Shown: in pieces, positions 1-8,070 of the stretch | Layout: every line of letters starts with the position of its first letter | Numbering within the stretch: the first letter of the stretch is position 1 | Source of the DNA: Beijerinckia mobilis | Lineage (GTDB): Bacteria > Pseudomonadota > Alphaproteobacteria > Rhizobiales > Beijerinckiaceae | Assembly (NCBI RefSeq): GCF_000745425.1 | Contig: NZ_JQJH01000001.1 | Location: 310,001 to 374,000, forward strand | DNA length: 64,000 bases | Direction: 5' to 3' | Notes under the pieces: model-generated | The model's input: only the letters and a program-made list of their open reading frames with translations | The model's database searches: none | What the model was told of the DNA's origin: nothing | Made by a program: the position numbers and the translations under genes

Positions 1-756
1 CAGATCATGCCCTACCGCCATGAGGATTCGTTTGCGTTCCTCAACGACATAAGCAATTCGCGCCTGCATACGATTAAAGGTGCAGGCGACATTTCGAATT
101 TCCGCGGGACCTTTTGCGGGAAGCGGAGCTGGTGAAATATCATAACCAAATGCCTCAGCGCGGGAGGCCAGCACGGTGAGAGGATGATTGATCCGGTGGA
201 TACACCAAATCGAAATAACAATGATCATGACCAGGAGAGACCCGAAGGCCACAATCAAGGGTAATGTCATTCTTAAAATCTGCGGCCAATGAAAATGGAT
301 ACTTTCCCGGGCAAGCACAAAGATGCCTTGAGAGGGCAGATACACCGAAGCCATCGTGTCGCCATCTTCACCGAGAGCGCAGGTCTTGACGATGATATTT
401 TCCTCTTCATGTCCGAAACGGACATTCAAAATCCGGCGCAACAATTCACTCAAATGATTCTGCGCCAAGGGAAGACATTCCAGCGGATGGCCGATCTGAA
501 ACATGAGGTCTTTTGTGGAAATCCTCTCGGCAATAGAGGTCTTCACGCCTTCCGGAGCAGACCGGATTGCCTCAATGCCGGTTTCGATAGCGAGAGCATT
601 TGGCCATGGACCGTCGGGCAGAGGAGGAACGTAGGGTCGAAACTCATAAAACAGAGCGGCAATCAAAAAAATTGTCGCGACCATACAGGCTATCAAGATA
701 CAAACCAGCTGTGCCGAAATCGTCCTTGGCCCGTATAGTAAACGGCTGATTTTCAC
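1..756 (-). CDS. Sensor histidine kinase, C-terminus cut by window edge
   Basis: This is the N-terminal 252 codons of a membrane histidine kinase; the frame runs off the left edge of the window. The GTG start at 756 overlaps the stop codon of the upstream response regulator (GTGA overlap), which fits translational coupling. A first membrane helix lies at about residues 11-35, then a periplasmic sensor region of about 120 residues, then a second helix near residues 150-175. A HAMP-like linker follows (IHRINHPLTVLASRAEAFG). The sequence ends in AVGHDL, so His250 would be the phosphoacceptor of the HisKA dimerisation domain. The ATPase domain lies outside the window. No frame break is visible in this part. 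The signal sensed cannot be told from the sequence. Confidence 0.85.
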   Translation of the reverse strand, partial: MKISRLLYGPRTISAQLVCILIACMVATIFLIAALFYEFRPYVPPLPDGPWPNALAIETGIEAIRSAPEGVKTSIAERISTKDLMFQIGHPLECLPLAQNHLSELLRRILNVRFGHEEENIIVKTCALGEDGDTMASVYLPSQGIFVLARESIHFHWPQILRMTLPLIVAFGSLLVMIIVISIWCIHRINHPLTVLASRAEAFGYDISPAPLPAKGPAEIRNVACTFNRMQARIAYVVEERKRILMAVGHDL

Positions 757-1502
757 TTTACTCTCTCCGACGAAGCCCCATCGAAAGAGAAGATATAGCC
801 GTCACCCCGTACTGTTCGGAGGAGATTAAGCTGCCCTCGCCCGTCTGCAAGCTTGCGCCGCAGGCGGCTTACAATAAGATCAATCGTTCGTTCCTCCACC
901 GCTTCTGCATCACCGTACAGTAATTCAATGATCCGTCGGCGCCCCAGTAGCGCTCCTGCATTTTGGCAAAAGGCCAGCATAAGGTCCGTTTCGGAACCTG
1001 TCAGCGTAACGCGAATGCCTTCTGAGCTGTAGAGAGCCCTCCGCGAGGGAACGAACGTCCAATCCCCAAAGCGAAATTCTGGCGTGGACGGAAGCATCCC
1101 CGATCTTTGGCCCCTCGTACTGCGCCTTAGAATGGCCCGGATTCTGGCATCCAATTCTTCAAGTTCAAACGGCTTGCCGATGTAATCATCGGCTCCAAGC
1201 TCAAGCCCTGCAATCCGATCGCAGAGTTCGTTTGATGCAGTAACCATTATCACTGCTACATTGGAAATCTGTCTTAGGGATTGACAAATCGCTTGCCCGC
1301 TTTCATGCGGCAGCATGAGATCAAGAAGAACGATATCAATGTCACGTTCCTTTAGAAGCGCCAGAATGTCGGATTTTAAAAGGGAGGCAGACACTTTGTA
1401 GCCGCGACCTTAAAAGAACCGCCTCATCAGCTGCAAAATGTCGGCATCATCCTCGACAATCAGCACATTAATGTCACTCGTGTCTCCACAATTGTCCGAC
1501 AT
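753..1502 (-). pseudogene. OmpR/PhoB-family response regulator interrupted by an in-frame TAA
   Basis: Reading from an ATG at 1502, the protein begins MSDNCGDTSDINVLIVEDDA and continues to DILQLMRRFF. It then meets TAA at 1412-1410 and resumes in the same frame as GRGYKVSASLLKSD to the end at 753. The part before the stop carries the acidic pocket residues of the receiver (VEDDA). The part after it carries the phosphoacceptor Asp (LLDLMLP), the KPF lysine and a complete winged-helix domain ending RTVRGDGYIF. A single GAA-to-TAA or CAA-to-TAA change would explain the break, since related proteins have a charged residue before GRGY. A product started at GTG 1394 would be about 213 aa and would lack the first strand and acidic residues, so it could not be phosphorylated normally. 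The downstream kinase has no visible break. The gene is either newly inactivated, read through, or affected by a sequencing error. Confidence 0.8.
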
Positions 1503-3108
1503 GCCAATTATCAAACTTCCTCTCTCGTCCGGCAATTGCGTCCTGTTCCGTATTTAGAAAACGAGTTTGCCTGATCCAGATTGATTAGGAAAGCGCATCT
1601 CGACTAAGTGAATCGTTTTTTTCGAAACTGAAAAATTCGCGTTTCATCACTTCGGGAGGGGCTCTATACGTTTACATCATCAGACGTAACCATCAAGACG
1701 TTCAACACAATGTTGTGATTGCTCAGAGGTTTCAGCTTCTGACCGAGGAAGTACGGCTGGACCGCTGGCGTTGACGCAATGAATGCTGCTCACGCAAGAC
1801 TTTCCTCGGGAGACTCGCAGGCGCTCCCCCTTTGCCCAACAAAGGGTGCGGATCAAGGAGCTTCTTCGCCTCTTTGCCCATACTGCTCGAGGTCCCGTCG
1901 AAAAAAGGCTTTTGTCTCGCTTGGCGCTGCCTACGGCTATATTTGATCTCCTCTTTCTATGTGCAATCGTAAAGGCAAACAGGCACCTGATGCGTTCTGC
2001 AAGCCAGCCACAAAGCAAGGCGCCGATGATCTGTCCGAAATAGCGGGTCGAAATGATCACCGCTGTTGTTGCCGAGCTAACGAAAACAGTCCTCACAATC
2101 GCATGGGATACTTTGCTGGTTAGTGACAATGGCACTCAAATTATCAATCACTTGCCGACACCACTGACAACCTTGCGCATACCACTTTACCAGATTGCCA
2201 CGGCTGCGATGGATCTATTGGATCATATTCCTGACATTGGAGAACCACCTATTCAGGCCTCCACCGACACTCATTCCGCGGAAGTCACGAGCATCGATTG
2301 GCATTTAATCATACGATCGGTCCGCAAAACGCTGCTGTCGCAAAGATAGCGCGCTCTTAGGCCGCTCTCATCGAAGAAGAGAGCGGCACCCACGGCGCTT
2401 TCGCAATGAAGAACAGCGGAGGTCAGTATCTTTACGGACAGGCTCTGAATTAAACCAGAAGACACCATCGCTTTATTCACAATACGTTTCCGAAGCAGCA
2501 TAATTGACGCGTAAATTCAGAACATTCGCGCTGCAGACCGAAGCTTGCCTGCTTTCCTCACACCCTTTGACCATGGCTGCGGGCCAGATCTGCTTTCCAA
2601 AAACAGAAGGAATGCCGAGGTTTGCTGCTTCAACACCGAGGAAGGATCGTTTTTCCTACTGTTACGGAATGTAACGGGAATTGACTCGTCTCAGTCAACT
2701 TTTGTGCATAAAGACTTGTGCCGTGTTGAATGGTCATGCATCTTCTGCCCGGATGGTTTGGTCCTCTTGCGGAACCCTCCATTAAAGGGCGCGCTGCCGA
2801 AAATGGACAGTGCCGAAAGTGGACAGATGCTTTCCAGTGGGATAGGCACCTTTCGAGCTACCCCTTGCCGTTCGGCCCATTCATCGTCGTTCGGCCTGAT
2901 GCAATAAATGGTAGAATTCGTTCGACCGCATGGTAATTTACAAGATCAGTCGAATAACGTCTGGAAATGGAAACCGGCCGATGCCTCTCTTTTTTGGATG
3001 CCTGAAGGATATCGGCTGCGAAACGATTAATGAAATGCTTAAACTTCTCTGAGTTGATAAAGCTCGTTCATCGAAGCCCTCGCGACCTCATTTCCGGACT
3101 GCCTATAC
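1503..3108. other. Decayed, gene-poor stretch between the two-component locus and the lipid genes
   Basis: No intact gene is supported in these 1.6 kb. The stretch is richer in A and T than its coding neighbours, and short open frames on both strands lack ribosome binding sites and consistent codon use. One segment on the plus strand (about 2113-2349) reads like the C-terminal part of a LacI-family regulator and is listed separately. A minus-strand segment near 2000-2100 resembles one membrane-transporter helix pair but is too short to call. The rest shows no recognisable structure. Confidence 0.6.
2053..2349 (+). pseudogene. Remnant of a LacI-family regulator C-terminus
   Basis: The frame contains PTPLTTLRIPLYQIATAAMD, which matches the usual LacI-family sugar-binding domain pattern (PPLTTVRIP, then a helix with AxxLL). 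It is followed about 30 residues later by WHLIIRSVRK, like the family ending LPxxLVVRxS. The DNA-binding N-terminus, hinge and first sugar-binding lobe are missing, and the reading frame before residue 25 does not look like the family. This suggests a truncated or frameshifted fossil gene. The assignment rests on pattern recognition only; coincidence is possible because the match is about 60 residues long. Confidence 0.35.
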
Positions 3109-4335
3109 GTGTCGAAATTCCACAGCCTCGCCGATTTTGCCACGAAACGCTTCAGGCTTGCGGGAAAGGCCTACCTTGAAAACGGGGACCCTTTCTTCGC
3201 GCCCATAGACCGTCTCCGGCAGGAAGCCGAGGAGCGCGGCGATTATTTCGTCAGTTTCGCCAATTACGATTATCTCGGCCTATCGAACCATCCGACGATC
3301 AAGGCCGCCTGCGCCGAGGCGCTCGAAACCACGGGCGTTGGCGCCCTTGCCTCCCGGCTCGTCGGCGGCGAACGGTCGGTGCACCATGGTTTTGAACAGG
3401 CGCTCGCCGATTTCCTCGGCACCGAAGATGCCCTTACGCTCGTCAGCGGCTATCTCACAAACGTCACGACCATCGCCCATATTATGGGAACCCGCGACGC
3501 GATCTTCATTGATGAATTATCGCATAACAGCATCGTCAGCGGGGCCAAAAGCGCGGTCGCCGAGACCATCATCTTCCGGCACAATGATCTCGCCCATCTT
3601 GACCAGCTTCTGACCGAGAAACGCGGCCAGTTCCGCAACGCTCTTATCATCGCCGAAAGCCTCTACAGCATGGATGGCGATGTCGTCGATCTGCCCATGC
3701 TCGTTGCCCTCAAAAAGAAGCACGACTGCTGGTTGCTCGTCGATGAGGCCCATTCGGTGGGCGTGCTTGGAGAGCATGGACGCGGGATTTGTGAATTCAG
3801 CGGCGTCGATCCGAACGAAGTCGATCTGATCATCGGCACGCTCTCAAAGACATTCGCCTCCTGCGGCGGCTTCATCGCCGGCAAGAAACCCGTCATCGAA
3901 TGGCTGCGCTATACCCTGCCGGGCTTCGTCTATAGCGTCGGCCTTTCCCCGGTCATTACGGCTGCGGCGCACACTGCCCTACAACTGGTGCAGAATGAAA
4001 GCTGGCGGATCGAACGATTGAGGCGCAACGCCGAATTCTTCGTCGAACTCGCGCGAGAGGCAGGTCTCGACACCGGGCCCGCCATCGGCCGGGGCGTCAT
4101 TCCCGTCATGTTCCGCGACAGCCATGAGACGCTCGCTGCTTCCGCCTATCTCATGGAAAACGGCTTCTATGTGCCGCCGATCATCCAGATCGGCGTTCCC
4201 AAGGATCAACCGCGTCTACGCTTCTTCCTCTCCGCGTCCCATAGCGAAGCGGAAATTCGCGGCGTCATCAATCTCCTCTCCCAGATCGCGCAGGCCTGTC
4301 CGGCCACGGCTCATTCGATCAACGCTGCCGAATAG
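3109..4335 (+). CDS. Alpha-oxoamine synthase, serine palmitoyltransferase-like
   Basis: This is a 408-aa PLP-dependent enzyme of the KBL/AONS/ALAS/SPT family, which condenses an amino acid with an acyl thioester and releases CO2. Seen in the sequence: the substrate-binding motif FANYDYLGLS (residues 50-59), the glycine-rich GERSVHHGFE, the DEAH cofactor motif at 212-215, and the PLP lysine Lys247 in GTLSKTFA. The C-terminal domain is complete. The GTG start at 3109 matches the usual N-terminus of the family, although no strong ribosome binding site is visible. The gene is separated by 8-26 bp from a GNAT-like acyltransferase gene, an association known from bacterial sphingolipid genes. Serine palmitoyltransferase is therefore the best guess; 8-amino-7-oxononanoate synthase (BioF) or glycine C-acetyltransferase are alternatives, but no biotin or threonine genes are nearby. 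Confidence 0.8.
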   Translation: MSKFHSLADFATKRFRLAGKAYLENGDPFFAPIDRLRQEAEERGDYFVSFANYDYLGLSNHPTIKAACAEALETTGVGALASRLVGGERSVHHGFEQALADFLGTEDALTLVSGYLTNVTTIAHIMGTRDAIFIDELSHNSIVSGAKSAVAETIIFRHNDLAHLDQLLTEKRGQFRNALIIAESLYSMDGDVVDLPMLVALKKKHDCWLLVDEAHSVGVLGEHGRGICEFSGVDPNEVDLIIGTLSKTFASCGGFIAGKKPVIEWLRYTLPGFVYSVGLSPVITAAAHTALQLVQNESWRIERLRRNAEFFVELAREAGLDTGPAIGRGVIPVMFRDSHETLAASAYLMENGFYVPPIIQIGVPKDQPRLRFFLSASHSEAEIRGVINLLSQIAQACPATAHSINAAE

Positions 4336-4343
4336 TTCGTTTG

Positions 4344-5495
4344 ATGGCGAGTGCGTCCGGCATGATCGAAATTCTACCCGTCGAGGGTCTGGCCCGCTTT
4401 CTTGCCTTCTGCCGCGTGCCACGCCTGCTCTATAAAGGCATATCCGGTTTTGCGGCTCCGCTCGATGCCGAACGCTGGACGCTGCATGCCGCAAAATTCA
4501 ATCCGCATTTCAAACTGGTCGAATCCCAGGCTTGGCTCGCGCGCAAGGATGGCCGATGGGTCGGCCGCGTTCAGGCGCAGGTCTATCATGAAGATTGTGC
4601 TCCGCGCGGCGCCTCACGCGGGCAATTCGGCAGCCTCGACACCATTGACGACCAGAGCGTCGTCGATGCCCTGCTCGAAACAGCGGAAAATTGGGTGAGG
4701 CAAAAGGGCATCGGCATCATCCATGGGCCCTTTTCCCCATCGATCAATAGCGAAATCGGGCTTCTGATCGAAGGGTTCACGGCCGTGCCCATGGTTTTCA
4801 TGCCGTGGCATCCGCCCTATCTCAAGGTCCTTGTCGAAAATCGCGGTTACCAGAAAGCGCGCGATCTGATCTCCTACCGCTATCGTCTGGCGGAAATGGA
4901 CGACAAGATTGAAAAATCCAGCATTGCCGAGCGCCCCGAATGGCGCGACCGGCTGCACATCCGCTCCATCGATTATTCCAACCTTTCCGCCGAAGTCACC
5001 ACACTCGTCGATATTTTCAACGATGCCTGGGCCGAGAACTGGGGTTTCGTGCCGCTGACCCATGAAGAATTGATGTCGACGGCGGAAGTCCTGAAATATG
5101 TGACGCCGGAGGACGGCAGTTTCATCATCGCGCTCGACGGCGAGCCACAAGCCTTCGGCATCATCCTTCCCAATCTTTTCGAGCTCATCGACGGTTTCAA
5201 CGGCCACCTTCTGCCGCTCAATTTCGTGCGGCTGATCGCACGTATGCGCAAATCCGCCTACAAGACCGGCCGTCTCGCTCTTTTGGGGATCCGGCGGTCC
5301 CTGCACCGTAAACCGGCCGGTGCCGCCGTGCTGTTCGCTTTCGTGGAAGAAGCGCGGGAGCGCAGCCGCAGACACGCGCTGGATCAGATCGAATTCGGCT
5401 GGGTGCTTGAAGATAATGTGGCGATGCGCCGGCCGATCGAATGGCTCGGCTCCAAGGTCGACAAGATCCATCGCGTTTACGAAAAGACTCTCTGA
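4344..5495 (+). CDS. GNAT-fold N-acyltransferase, candidate bacterial ceramide synthase
   Basis: This is a protein of about 383 aa of a conserved alphaproteobacterial family often annotated as dATP pyrophosphohydrolase or YghO-like, with a GNAT-like fold. Characteristic stretches are VPRLLYKGISGF near the N-terminus, HGPFSPSINSEIGLL, FMPWHPPYL and, near the C-terminus, FGWVLEDNVAMRRPIEWLG. The Caulobacter ceramide synthase that N-acylates the serine palmitoyltransferase product has been described as a GNAT-type enzyme, and the adjacent upstream gene here is SPT-like, so the same role is inferred. Start choice is open: TTG 4341, ATG 4344 or ATG 4362; the last gives MIEILPVEG, the usual family start. 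The two genes are clearly co-transcribed (8-bp gap). The reductase, acyl carrier protein and acyl-CoA ligase of the Caulobacter ceramide cluster are not in this window. Confidence 0.65.
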   Translation: MASASGMIEILPVEGLARFLAFCRVPRLLYKGISGFAAPLDAERWTLHAAKFNPHFKLVESQAWLARKDGRWVGRVQAQVYHEDCAPRGASRGQFGSLDTIDDQSVVDALLETAENWVRQKGIGIIHGPFSPSINSEIGLLIEGFTAVPMVFMPWHPPYLKVLVENRGYQKARDLISYRYRLAEMDDKIEKSSIAERPEWRDRLHIRSIDYSNLSAEVTTLVDIFNDAWAENWGFVPLTHEELMSTAEVLKYVTPEDGSFIIALDGEPQAFGIILPNLFELIDGFNGHLLPLNFVRLIARMRKSAYKTGRLALLGIRRSLHRKPAGAAVLFAFVEEARERSRRHALDQIEFGWVLEDNVAMRRPIEWLGSKVDKIHRVYEKTL

Positions 5496-5581
5496 TTTCC
5501 AGTTCCATGGAATTGATGCGGTGGAGAACTGGCTTCTGTCACCGCTAATCCGATTGTCCCGCAAACAGTCCGACCAAACAA

Positions 5582-5605
5582 AAAGGCGCCCCTGCGGGCG
5601 CCTTT
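5582..5605 (-). terminator. Rho-independent terminator of the hsp20 gene
   Basis: A perfect 10-bp GC-rich hairpin (GGCGCCC, loop of four bases, GGGCGCC, extended by AAA/TTT) is followed on the minus strand by a run of five T. It lies 22 bp beyond the hsp20 stop codon. On the plus strand the T run is only three bases, so it may also work weakly for the acyltransferase transcript. Confidence 0.85.
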
Positions 5606-5627
5606 CCGAAAATCGGATGAGCCTGGA

Positions 5628-6125
5628 TCAAGCAGCTTTCTGCGGTTCCACGGCTTGTTGATCGACGACCTTCGGGGCCGATGCTTTTACCCCATTTTTG
5701 CTGATCGGAATCTGGCGCGGCTTCTGCGCCTCGGGGATTTCACGTAGCAGCTCTACATGCAGCAGGCCATTTTCCAGATTGGCGCCCGTCACATGGACAT
5801 GATCGGCGAGCTGGAAGCGTCGCTCGAAGGCGCGGGCCGCAATACCCTGATACAGGGTCTCGGCCTTGGATGAAACCGGCTGCTCCTGAGTCTCCTTGGA
5901 GCCGCGGATCAGCAAGGTATTTTCCTTGGTCTCGATCACGAGATCGTTTTCGCCGAAGCCCGCCACCGCGAGCGTGATCCGGTAGTTGTTTTCACCGGTA
6001 CGTTCAATGTTATAGGGCGGATAGCCACCGACCCCCTCGTGATTGACGCTCTGGTCGATCATGTTGAACAGGCGATCAAAGCCAATGGTCGAACGATAGA
6101 GCGGAGCAAGATCGAACTGGCGCAT
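5628..6125 (-). CDS. ibpA: Small heat-shock protein, Hsp20/IbpA family
   Basis: This 165-aa holdase chaperone binds unfolding proteins in the cytoplasm and passes them to the DnaK and ClpB systems. The N-terminus MRQFDLAPLYRSTIGFDRLF is typical of rhizobial IbpA proteins. The alpha-crystallin domain spans about residues 38-135 (PPYNIERTGENNYRITLAVA through LENGLLHVELLREIPE), and the C-terminal tail carries the I-x-I type motif (QIPI) used in oligomerisation. A strong ribosome binding site AGGAGG sits 5-6 bp upstream of the ATG and is embedded in a probable ROSE-type thermometer. A strong terminator follows. The gene stands alone on the minus strand. Confidence 0.95.
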   Translation of the reverse strand: MRQFDLAPLYRSTIGFDRLFNMIDQSVNHEGVGGYPPYNIERTGENNYRITLAVAGFGENDLVIETKENTLLIRGSKETQEQPVSSKAETLYQGIAARAFERRFQLADHVHVTGANLENGLLHVELLREIPEAQKPRQIPISKNGVKASAPKVVDQQAVEPQKAA

Positions 6126-6195
6126 GTATATCCTCCTGAAGAAGCGATATGAATCGTGAAGTTGTAGGAAAAACAGGCGATTGCCCTGTTTTCCT
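6126..6195 (-). promoter_or_regulatory. Candidate ROSE-type RNA thermometer in the hsp20 leader
   Basis: On the minus strand the last hairpin before the ATG would pair UCGCU (6147-6143) with the AGGAG of the ribosome binding site (6137-6131) across a five-base loop. ROSE elements of rhizobial small heat-shock genes are defined by a UYGCU sequence opposite the Shine-Dalgarno, with a G-G mismatch, and this matches. Upstream is a second hairpin of 11 bp with one bulge (6166-6195, AGGAAAACAGG against its complement). ROSE elements usually contain two to four hairpins. The melting behaviour cannot be shown from sequence alone. Confidence 0.6.
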
Positions 6196-6277
6196 GTTGC
6201 ACGTCCGCAAGTGGCCCGTGCATTGACTGATTTGGGATGGCGCTTTGGAGCTGCAAGGGCTGAAGCGAAAATTTCAT

Positions 6278-6340
6278 GCCCGGAACGCAGTAGGCGCGCA
6301 GCCAGGCTTAAGCACGCGCTGCGCCTGTGGCATTCCGGGC
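6278..6340. repeat. 63-bp imperfect palindrome between hsp20 and the GyrI-like gene
   Basis: The element starts GCCCGGAA and ends TTCCGGGC. The arms agree over about 20 bp with four mismatches (GC, then AGGCGC, against their complements), around a centre near CTTAAG. It lies downstream of the GyrI-like gene and upstream of the hsp20 leader, both on the minus strand. It resembles REP-type intergenic elements and could also end transcription of the upstream gene. No second copy was noticed in the window. Confidence 0.55.
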
Positions 6341-6389
6341 GGATGAGACGAGAAGAGTCAGAAGGCCGCGACTAACCTTGCCGGCGGGC

Positions 6390-7088
6390 TCACTTCACGA
6401 AAACATAGATATCGACTTCTAGACTCGGATCATCCTCGGCCTTCAGATCAGTCAGATATTCCTCGATGAAGAGATTTTGCGCTTCGAGATTTTTCTCATC
6501 GAGGTAAGTGGTGATGAGGTCGTATGTGGAATCGATCGAATCGTAGGCATCGCGATGCTGGAACTTGAGCGCCTTGCCAGAGGGCGACTCGCCAAATTGC
6601 ACCGCATTGCCGAGATGAACCTCGCCTTGCGGCTTTTCCGTAATCGGAACCATGGCCTCGAATTTGAAGCCTTTTTCATCCGTCTCGGTAAATTTCGCCA
6701 GCGGATGACCGGCCTGTGTCAGTCCGGCGGCCTTTAGCTCACCCTCGATCGTGGCGATCTTCTCGCGGATTGTATCGAACCCCTTGTCCCATGTCGTCGC
6801 GCCGCCGAGCAACAGGACCGGGCGGGCGACAATCTCGATCGTCGCGACCTGTGGCGAAGGCACCTCTGTCGCGCCTGGTTCTCCCAGAGGACGCGGCATA
6901 GACGGCGTTTCCGGTGCCGCAAGCTCGGTTTTACCGCTGCTTTCCGCTGGCGCGGGCTCGGCGAAAGCGGGAGCCGAAAATGGACCAATGGCCGCTGTGG
7001 CCAGCAGGGCCAGAAAGCCGAAAATGCAACAAACGATCCGGAGACAGAAAATCCGGCCGAATGGCCCTATGGCCTCACCACATTTCAT
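6390..7088 (-). CDS. Exported protein with GyrI-like (AraC effector-binding) domain
   Basis: This 232-aa protein has a hydrophobic N-terminal segment (about residues 11-43) ending in ATAAIGPFSAPAFA, a good signal peptide with an AxA-type cleavage site. A Pro- and Glu-rich linker (about 44-80) follows. The C-terminal ~145 residues have the pattern of the GyrI-like small-molecule-binding fold (VATIEIVARPVLLLGG at its start, and the closing EEYLTDLKAEDDPSLEVDIYVFVK shown here only in part as VDIYVFVK). Such domains bind hydrophobic ligands; an exported version without a DNA-binding domain is probably a periplasmic binding or carrier protein. A GGGAG ribosome binding site precedes the ATG. No partner gene is adjacent, so the ligand is unknown. 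Confidence 0.7.
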   Translation of the reverse strand: MKCGEAIGPFGRIFCLRIVCCIFGFLALLATAAIGPFSAPAFAEPAPAESSGKTELAAPETPSMPRPLGEPGATEVPSPQVATIEIVARPVLLLGGATTWDKGFDTIREKIATIEGELKAAGLTQAGHPLAKFTETDEKGFKFEAMVPITEKPQGEVHLGNAVQFGESPSGKALKFQHRDAYDSIDSTYDLITTYLDEKNLEAQNLFIEEYLTDLKAEDDPSLEVDIYVFVK

Positions 7089-7466
7089 GCGTCGCTCCCG
7101 GCTTGAATCGGACCCCGACCCGACTGCCTCCTGCTATAGAACATTGCCGTGCGATGCGGAACGACCCAGCATTCCCGCCTGCGATTAATCCAATGACCAC
7201 GACTGCTCCCGTGAATTCTTGGCTGTGAATTCTTGGACGCGAATTCTTGGCCCCGAATTCTTGGCAAGGAGACAGCGTTTCGGCACCCTCCAGCGACGCT
7301 GATCCAAAAAATATGGGCATTTCCAGAGGCATGGAAATCACCAAGCGGTTCACGCTCGCCGGCAAAGGCTCCATGGACCTTTACGGGTTCCAATATGAAC
7401 GGAAGCCGGCTAATCAGCCTTTTCATTGACCATGGTCAATCGACGAGACCGATTGACATCGTTTCC
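7089..7466. other. Intergenic region ahead of the cobalamin riboswitch
   Basis: This 378-bp stretch separates divergent genes. It holds the four-copy 14-bp tandem repeat (7213-7264, listed separately) and a 14-bp perfect palindrome TTGACCATGGTCAA at 7426-7439. Promoters for both the GyrI-like gene and the riboswitch transcript must lie here, but no clear -35/-10 pair could be fixed. No gene is supported. Confidence 0.6.
7213..7264. repeat. Short tandem repeat, four units of GAATTCTTGG with 14-bp period
   Basis: The core GAATTCTTGG occurs at 7213, 7227, 7241 and 7255, each separated by a different four-base spacer (CTGT, ACGC, CCCC). The core is conserved exactly while the spacers vary, which is unlike a recent slippage product and suggests either selection on the core (for example a binding site) or an old duplication. 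It lies about 200 bp upstream of the riboswitch and 125 bp upstream of the GyrI-like gene start. Confidence 0.9.
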
Positions 7467-7590
7467 CATGCATCGTTAGGTATCCTAGCGGAAACGGAGC
7501 GGAAGCCGGTGTGAATCCGGCGCGGTCGCGCCACTGTCATCGGTCTTTCTGGAGCACCAGCGTTCCAAGACTGTCAGCCAGACCCTCTCC
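7467..7590 (+). promoter_or_regulatory. Cobalamin (AdoCbl) riboswitch controlling cbtB-cbtA
   Basis: The conserved core is plain: GGAAGCCGGTGTGAATCCGG followed by CGCGGTCGCGCCACTGT, and then the B12 box GTCAGCCAGACC at 7573-7584. Ligand binding normally lowers expression of the downstream gene. A short hairpin GCCGG/CCGGC with a following T-rich stretch (7602-7622) could be the terminator arm; otherwise control is at translation. The cbtB start codon is about 100 bp downstream. The boundaries given are approximate. Confidence 0.93.
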
Positions 7591-7688
7591 CTCGCCGCAA
7601 GCGCCGGATCTCGCCGGCTTTCCTTATTCCTTGGAGCCGATGTCTCATCGTCTCCACCCACAGGGACGCGTCATCCCGGGAGTTTTCC

Positions 7689-7919
7689 ATGTCCAATCCT
7701 TCGACCCTCACTCTTGCCCCGCAGGCCACGCCCGTCGCCAAACCTTTGGCCATTCCGTTGCGCGCGATCCTGCCCTGGGCGCTGTTTTCTTCCCTGATCT
7801 TCCTGCTTGCACTTTATTTCATCGGTGTCGAGCAAGGTGCTCTGGCGATTTTCAATGGGACGGATGTGCATGAATTCGTGCATGATAGCCGTCATCTCCT
7901 GTCCTTTCCCTGTCACTGA
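7689..7919 (+). CDS. cbtB: CbtB-type cobalt transporter subunit
   Basis: This 76-aa protein has one membrane helix (about residues 26-46, ILPWALFSSLIFLLALYFIG) and the family's C-terminal signature VHEFVHDSRHLLSFPCH, whose histidines and cysteine are the likely metal ligands. CbtB is the small partner of the predicted cobalt permease CbtA and is typically placed behind a cobalamin riboswitch, as here. The GGGAG ribosome binding site lies 6 bp before the ATG. The gene is first in a two-gene operon; cobalt import for cobalamin synthesis is the inferred role. Confidence 0.9.
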   Translation: MSNPSTLTLAPQATPVAKPLAIPLRAILPWALFSSLIFLLALYFIGVEQGALAIFNGTDVHEFVHDSRHLLSFPCH

Positions 7920-8070
7920 ACCTTCCCTCTGCTCGGCCCGGTCTTTCCGAGCCGAAAAATGTGCCTCTGACCAAAGATGCCCTAACAAGCGCGCGTTCAC
8001 GGCGCGCCTGATTGCGCATCCGTATCTTGCGGGTAGAGCACGGCCATCCGCGTGAAGGGATCTTCGACTG

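Noticed and set aside
1680-2135. Minus-strand frame resembling an MFS transporter helix pair (GQIIGALLCGWLAERI)
   Set aside because: Only about 20 residues resemble the family and the rest of the frame is not membrane-like, so a gene or pseudogene call is not supported.
6235-6290. Sigma-32 (RpoH) promoter ahead of hsp20
   Set aside because: A CTTGCAG box and a CCATCC box can be found, but spacing and -10 match are too poor to call.
7213-7264. CRISPR-like array
   Set aside because: Units of 14 bp with four-base spacers are far too short for CRISPR, and no cas gene is in the window.
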